From Clostridiales bacterium (GTDB lineage Bacteria; Bacillota_A; Clostridia; Oscillospirales; Oscillospiraceae): 7,742 bases of DNA. The notes under the pieces were generated by a model. It ran no database searches and was not told the origin of the DNA. It worked only from the letters and a program-made list of their open reading frames with translations. The DNA lies in NCBI GenBank assembly GCA_022777455.1, contig JALFGI010000017.1, positions 1 to 7,742 of the forward strand. Direction: 5' to 3'. Position numbers and translations under genes: made by a program. This document shows positions 6,094-7,742 of this stretch, piece by piece (within the stretch, counting starts at the first letter, position 1; each line of letters opens with the position of its first letter).

Positions 6094-6593
6094 GCTTTGA
6101 TTCTCCTTTTTCTTGCCAGGAAGATGAAGAGCAGCTCCAGAACATGGCGGCCCTTGAACCAGATGGTGTGGTTGTGGATGGCATCCACCAGGATGGAGGT
6201 CACCCCCTGGGCATTGGCCCCCAGCACATCGGTGAAGATCTGATCGCCGGCCAGAGCCGCCTGGGAGGCGGGGATGTCATACTTTGCCAGGCACTCCCGG
6301 ATGCCCTTGCCCCGGGGCTTTTTCGCCCGGATGATGCAGTCCAGGTTCCGCTCCCGGCAGAAGCGCTGCACCCGGTCGCTCTTGCTGTTGGAGACGATGC
6401 ACAGCTGAATGCCCGAGGCCGGCATGGCGCGCAGCCACTGCTCCATCTGCTGGGTGGGAATGTCGGAATAATAGGTGACGATGGTGTTGTCGAAATCCAG
6501 CATCAGCAGCCGGATGCCCCACCGGGAAAGAAGCTCCGGGGTGAGGGCGGTGATGGACGGGGCCATAAGCTTCGGCAGAAAAGAGATGGACAT
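6090..6593 (-). CDS. yqeG: YqeG family HAD IIIA-type phosphatase
   Basis: A 167-residue protein of the YqeG HAD-superfamily subgroup, normal length about 170. Motif I is LDFDNTI with nucleophile D33 and acid/base D35. Motif II is VSNS (67-70), motif III is the Lys in AKKPRGK (K91/K92), and motif IV is GDQIFTD (D117, D122). The C terminus ends in a hydrophobic-basic tail (LLFIFLARKRRIKA). The family is related to PGP-type phosphatases such as yeast Gep4; its bacterial substrate is not firmly established, so only phosphatase activity is predicted. Start 6593 is chosen because GGAGG lies five bases upstream and the family begins just before FLPKLMAPSITALTPELL; the open frame further upstream runs across the promoter and is not coding. 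It is the first gene of the minus-strand cluster and overlaps the M24 start by 4 nt. Confidence 0.94.
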   Translation of the reverse strand: MSISFLPKLMAPSITALTPELLSRWGIRLLMLDFDNTIVTYYSDIPTQQMEQWLRAMPASGIQLCIVSNSKSDRVQRFCRERNLDCIIRAKKPRGKGIRECLAKYDIPASQAALAGDQIFTDVLGANAQGVTSILVDAIHNHTIWFKGRHVLELLFIFLARKRRIKA

Positions 6594-6626
6594 ATCATCC
6601 TCCGTGTTTTCATAATCTATAGAAGA

Positions 6627-6655
6627 ATTATACCATGGAAAGGAGGGTTTGTCCA
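6627..6655 (-). promoter_or_regulatory. Promoter of the yqeG-M24-efp cluster, overlapping the divergent gene's start
   Basis: On the minus strand, TGGACA (plus-strand 6650-6655, 5 of 6 to TTGACA) and a perfect TATAAT (6627-6632) are 17 bases apart. Transcription would start near 6620, giving a leader of about 27 nt before the yqeG ATG. The -35 box ends on the first base of the divergent gene's ATG at 6655, and the spacer contains that gene's AGGAGGG ribosome binding site (6641-6647). The two divergent units therefore share the same bases. Confidence 0.8.
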
Positions 6656-7353
6656 TGGCGATTCCACAATATCTTGCCATGACGGCGGCGGAAATGGCCG
6701 GAACCGCTCCCCTGCCCCGGTACATGGCCTGGATGGCCTGCCACTTCTCCCCCTACTCCACCGGGCTGACCAACCTGCCCGCAAAGCTGCGCCAGGGCAG
6801 CCTGCTGATTCTCAACGACCGCACTCCCATCCACTGCCACGACCCGGAGCGGGTGTGCCGGGAGCTGAACAGTACGCTCCACCGCCTGGGCTGTGAGGGG
6901 CTGCTGGTGGATTTCCAGAACCCGGTATGCCCGGAAGCCAAGGAACTGGCAGCCTACCTTGATACCCATCTGGAGGCCCCCATGGGCATCGGCCCGGATT
7001 ACGCGGCAGAAAACGCGGCGGTGTTCCTGCCCCCGGCGCCTACGGATGTGGCCGTGGGGGAATATTTGCGGAAATGGGCGGGCCGGGAAATCTGGCTGGA
7101 AGCGGCCCTGGAGGGGCAGAACATTACCCTGACCCCCGAAGGAGCGGTTTATGCTCCCAACCGCCGCCGGGATTTTGACCACATCCACATCGAGCCGAGC
7201 CTGCACTGCCACTACAGCATCGAAGATACCCCGGAGGGCATCACCTTCCACACCTGGCGGACACCCGAGGATTTGAATTCCCTCCTGGCCGAAGCGGAGC
7301 ACCATGGCGTCACCCGCTCCGTGGGGCTGTTCCAGGAGTTGGGATACATTTAA
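6655..7353 (+). CDS. Conserved-looking protein of unknown function, divergent from yqeG
   Basis: A 232-residue soluble protein with no signal peptide or membrane helix. ATG 6655 is chosen because AGGAGGG (6641-6647) lies seven bases upstream; an in-frame TTG at 6649 is too close to that site. Successive strand-like segments each end in polar or charged residues: YMAWMACHFSPYSTGLTNLP (23-42), GSLLILNDRTPIHCHDPE (48-65), CEGLLVDFQNPVCPEA, HLEAPMGIGPDYA, and NAAVFLPPAPTD. This alternation suggests the first strands of an alpha/beta barrel, as in some glycosidase-like proteins, but this is inference from pattern only and no catalytic pair can be named. The C-terminal third is rich in His, Glu and Trp (HIHIEPSLHCHYS, ITFHTWRTPEDLNSLLAEAEHHG). 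Codon use matches the housekeeping genes. No clear promoter of its own was found. I do not recognise the family. Confidence 0.85.
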   Translation: MAIPQYLAMTAAEMAGTAPLPRYMAWMACHFSPYSTGLTNLPAKLRQGSLLILNDRTPIHCHDPERVCRELNSTLHRLGCEGLLVDFQNPVCPEAKELAAYLDTHLEAPMGIGPDYAAENAAVFLPPAPTDVAVGEYLRKWAGREIWLEAALEGQNITLTPEGAVYAPNRRRDFDHIHIEPSLHCHYSIEDTPEGITFHTWRTPEDLNSLLAEAEHHGVTRSVGLFQELGYI

Positions 7354-7366
7354 AGCAATTCCGTCC

Positions 7367-7612
7367 GGGAACGGCCTGTGTGCCGTTCCGCCCCGACATC
7401 AAATGAGAATGCGAAGCAGCATTTGATTGGATATCAATTCTCCTTGCGCCGCAGCGCATATCGTGTGGCACACCTATCGAACGCCCGGCGTATATCGTCA
7501 ATTCCGCCAGGAATTGATATCGATCCGAATCCCACCGTTGAGGACGAACCCAGTTTCGTTCATCCAAAAAGGAAGGTCCCGTGGGATTCGGAACGGCACA
7601 TAGGCCGTTCCC
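7367..7612. repeat. Inverted-repeat element made of chained hairpins
   Basis: The 24-nt ends 7367-7390 and 7589-7612 are inverted copies with a single mismatch, and each is itself a hairpin (GGAACGGC and GCCGTTCC around a six-base loop). Inside are perfect inverted pairs in order: ATCAAATG 7398-7405 with CATTTGAT 7420-7427; GATATCAATTC 7430-7440 with GAATTGATATC 7511-7521; and CCGAATCCCAC 7525-7535 with GTGGGATTCGG 7581-7591. Such a chain could form a multi-branched RNA or a DNA cruciform. It has no credible ORF of its own and begins 13 bases after the stop of the 6655 gene. I see no target-site duplication. It resembles a MITE or REP-like repeat; it is different in sequence from the two elements at 1597 and 3503. 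Confidence 0.78.
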
Positions 7613-7742
7613 TTGTATAATAAAGTTAGTAGCAAACGTGTGGTAAAATAGTTCAGATACTGTGGATTGGTACGTTCCCTTCCGGCATTGAGAAATGACT
7701 GGTTCCCGTAGGCTACGACCACAGCTCCGGACAGCAGAGTTA
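7613..7742. other. Right-hand end; possible minus-strand coding tail, nothing certain
   Basis: No ORF on the plus strand here has a ribosome binding site. On the minus strand one frame is open from the window edge (LLSGAVVVAYGNQSFL, then NPQYLNYFTTRLLLTLLY) and runs on into the repeat element to a TGA at 7498-7500. It could be the last part of a gene starting beyond the window, but the coding signal is weak. TATAAT at 7616-7621 on the plus strand lacks a -35 box at normal spacing. Confidence 0.3.

Noticed and set aside
6594..6725. 44-residue N-terminal extension of YqeG
   Set aside because: It would run through the divergent gene and the cluster's own promoter. The Met at 6593 has a GGAGG site and matches the family start.
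1..7742. tRNA, rRNA or riboswitch genes
   Set aside because: No cloverleaf, rRNA-like segment or known riboswitch core was recognised on either strand by reading.

Overview
The window looks like a chromosomal segment from a GC-rich gut-type Clostridia bacterium, probably Oscillospiraceae or a near relative. This rests on strong GGAGG-type ribosome binding sites, GC-rich third codon positions, an efp locus carrying a CD1247-type protein, and many short palindromic repeats of a kind common in that group. The assignment is inferred from content only; no database was searched.

Layout. (1) Positions 1-396 hold the 3' end of an unrecognised + strand gene, followed by a hairpin terminator. (2) Positions 474-1012 hold a compact, AT-rich type II toxin-antitoxin module, brnT-brnA. 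Its consensus-like promoter places the predicted transcription start at or next to the brnT ATG, so the toxin mRNA may be leaderless. Near-identical hairpin terminators sit on both sides of the module, in direct orientation. (3) Positions 1068-1562 (-) encode a NimA-like flavin-binding split-barrel protein. (4) Positions 1597-2008 are a non-coding, MITE-like inverted-repeat element. (5) Positions 2039-3430 (+) encode a sodium:alanine symporter (AGCS family) with its own terminator. (6) Positions 3503-3761 are a second non-coding block of palindromic modules. It contains two 73-nt tandem units and shares an end motif with the first element.

(7) Positions 3858-6593 (-) are the core housekeeping cluster, transcribed right to left: yqeG (HAD phosphatase), an M24 Xaa-Pro-type peptidase overlapping it by 4 nt, efp (elongation factor P) with its own internal promoter, then a CD1247-type acidic/zinc-ribbon protein and a strong terminator. 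(8) Positions 6655-7353 (+) encode a divergent gene of unknown function whose start region overlaps the yqeG promoter. (9) Positions 7367-7612 are a third repeat element, built as a chain of nested inverted repeats. The last 130 bases hold nothing certain, although a minus-strand frame is open to the window end.

The most interesting material is the repeat architecture (three elements, two of them apparently from one modular family), the terminator-flanked brnTA insertion with a possibly leaderless toxin, and the uncharacterised gene divergent from yqeG. I did not find a convincing new multi-gene system.
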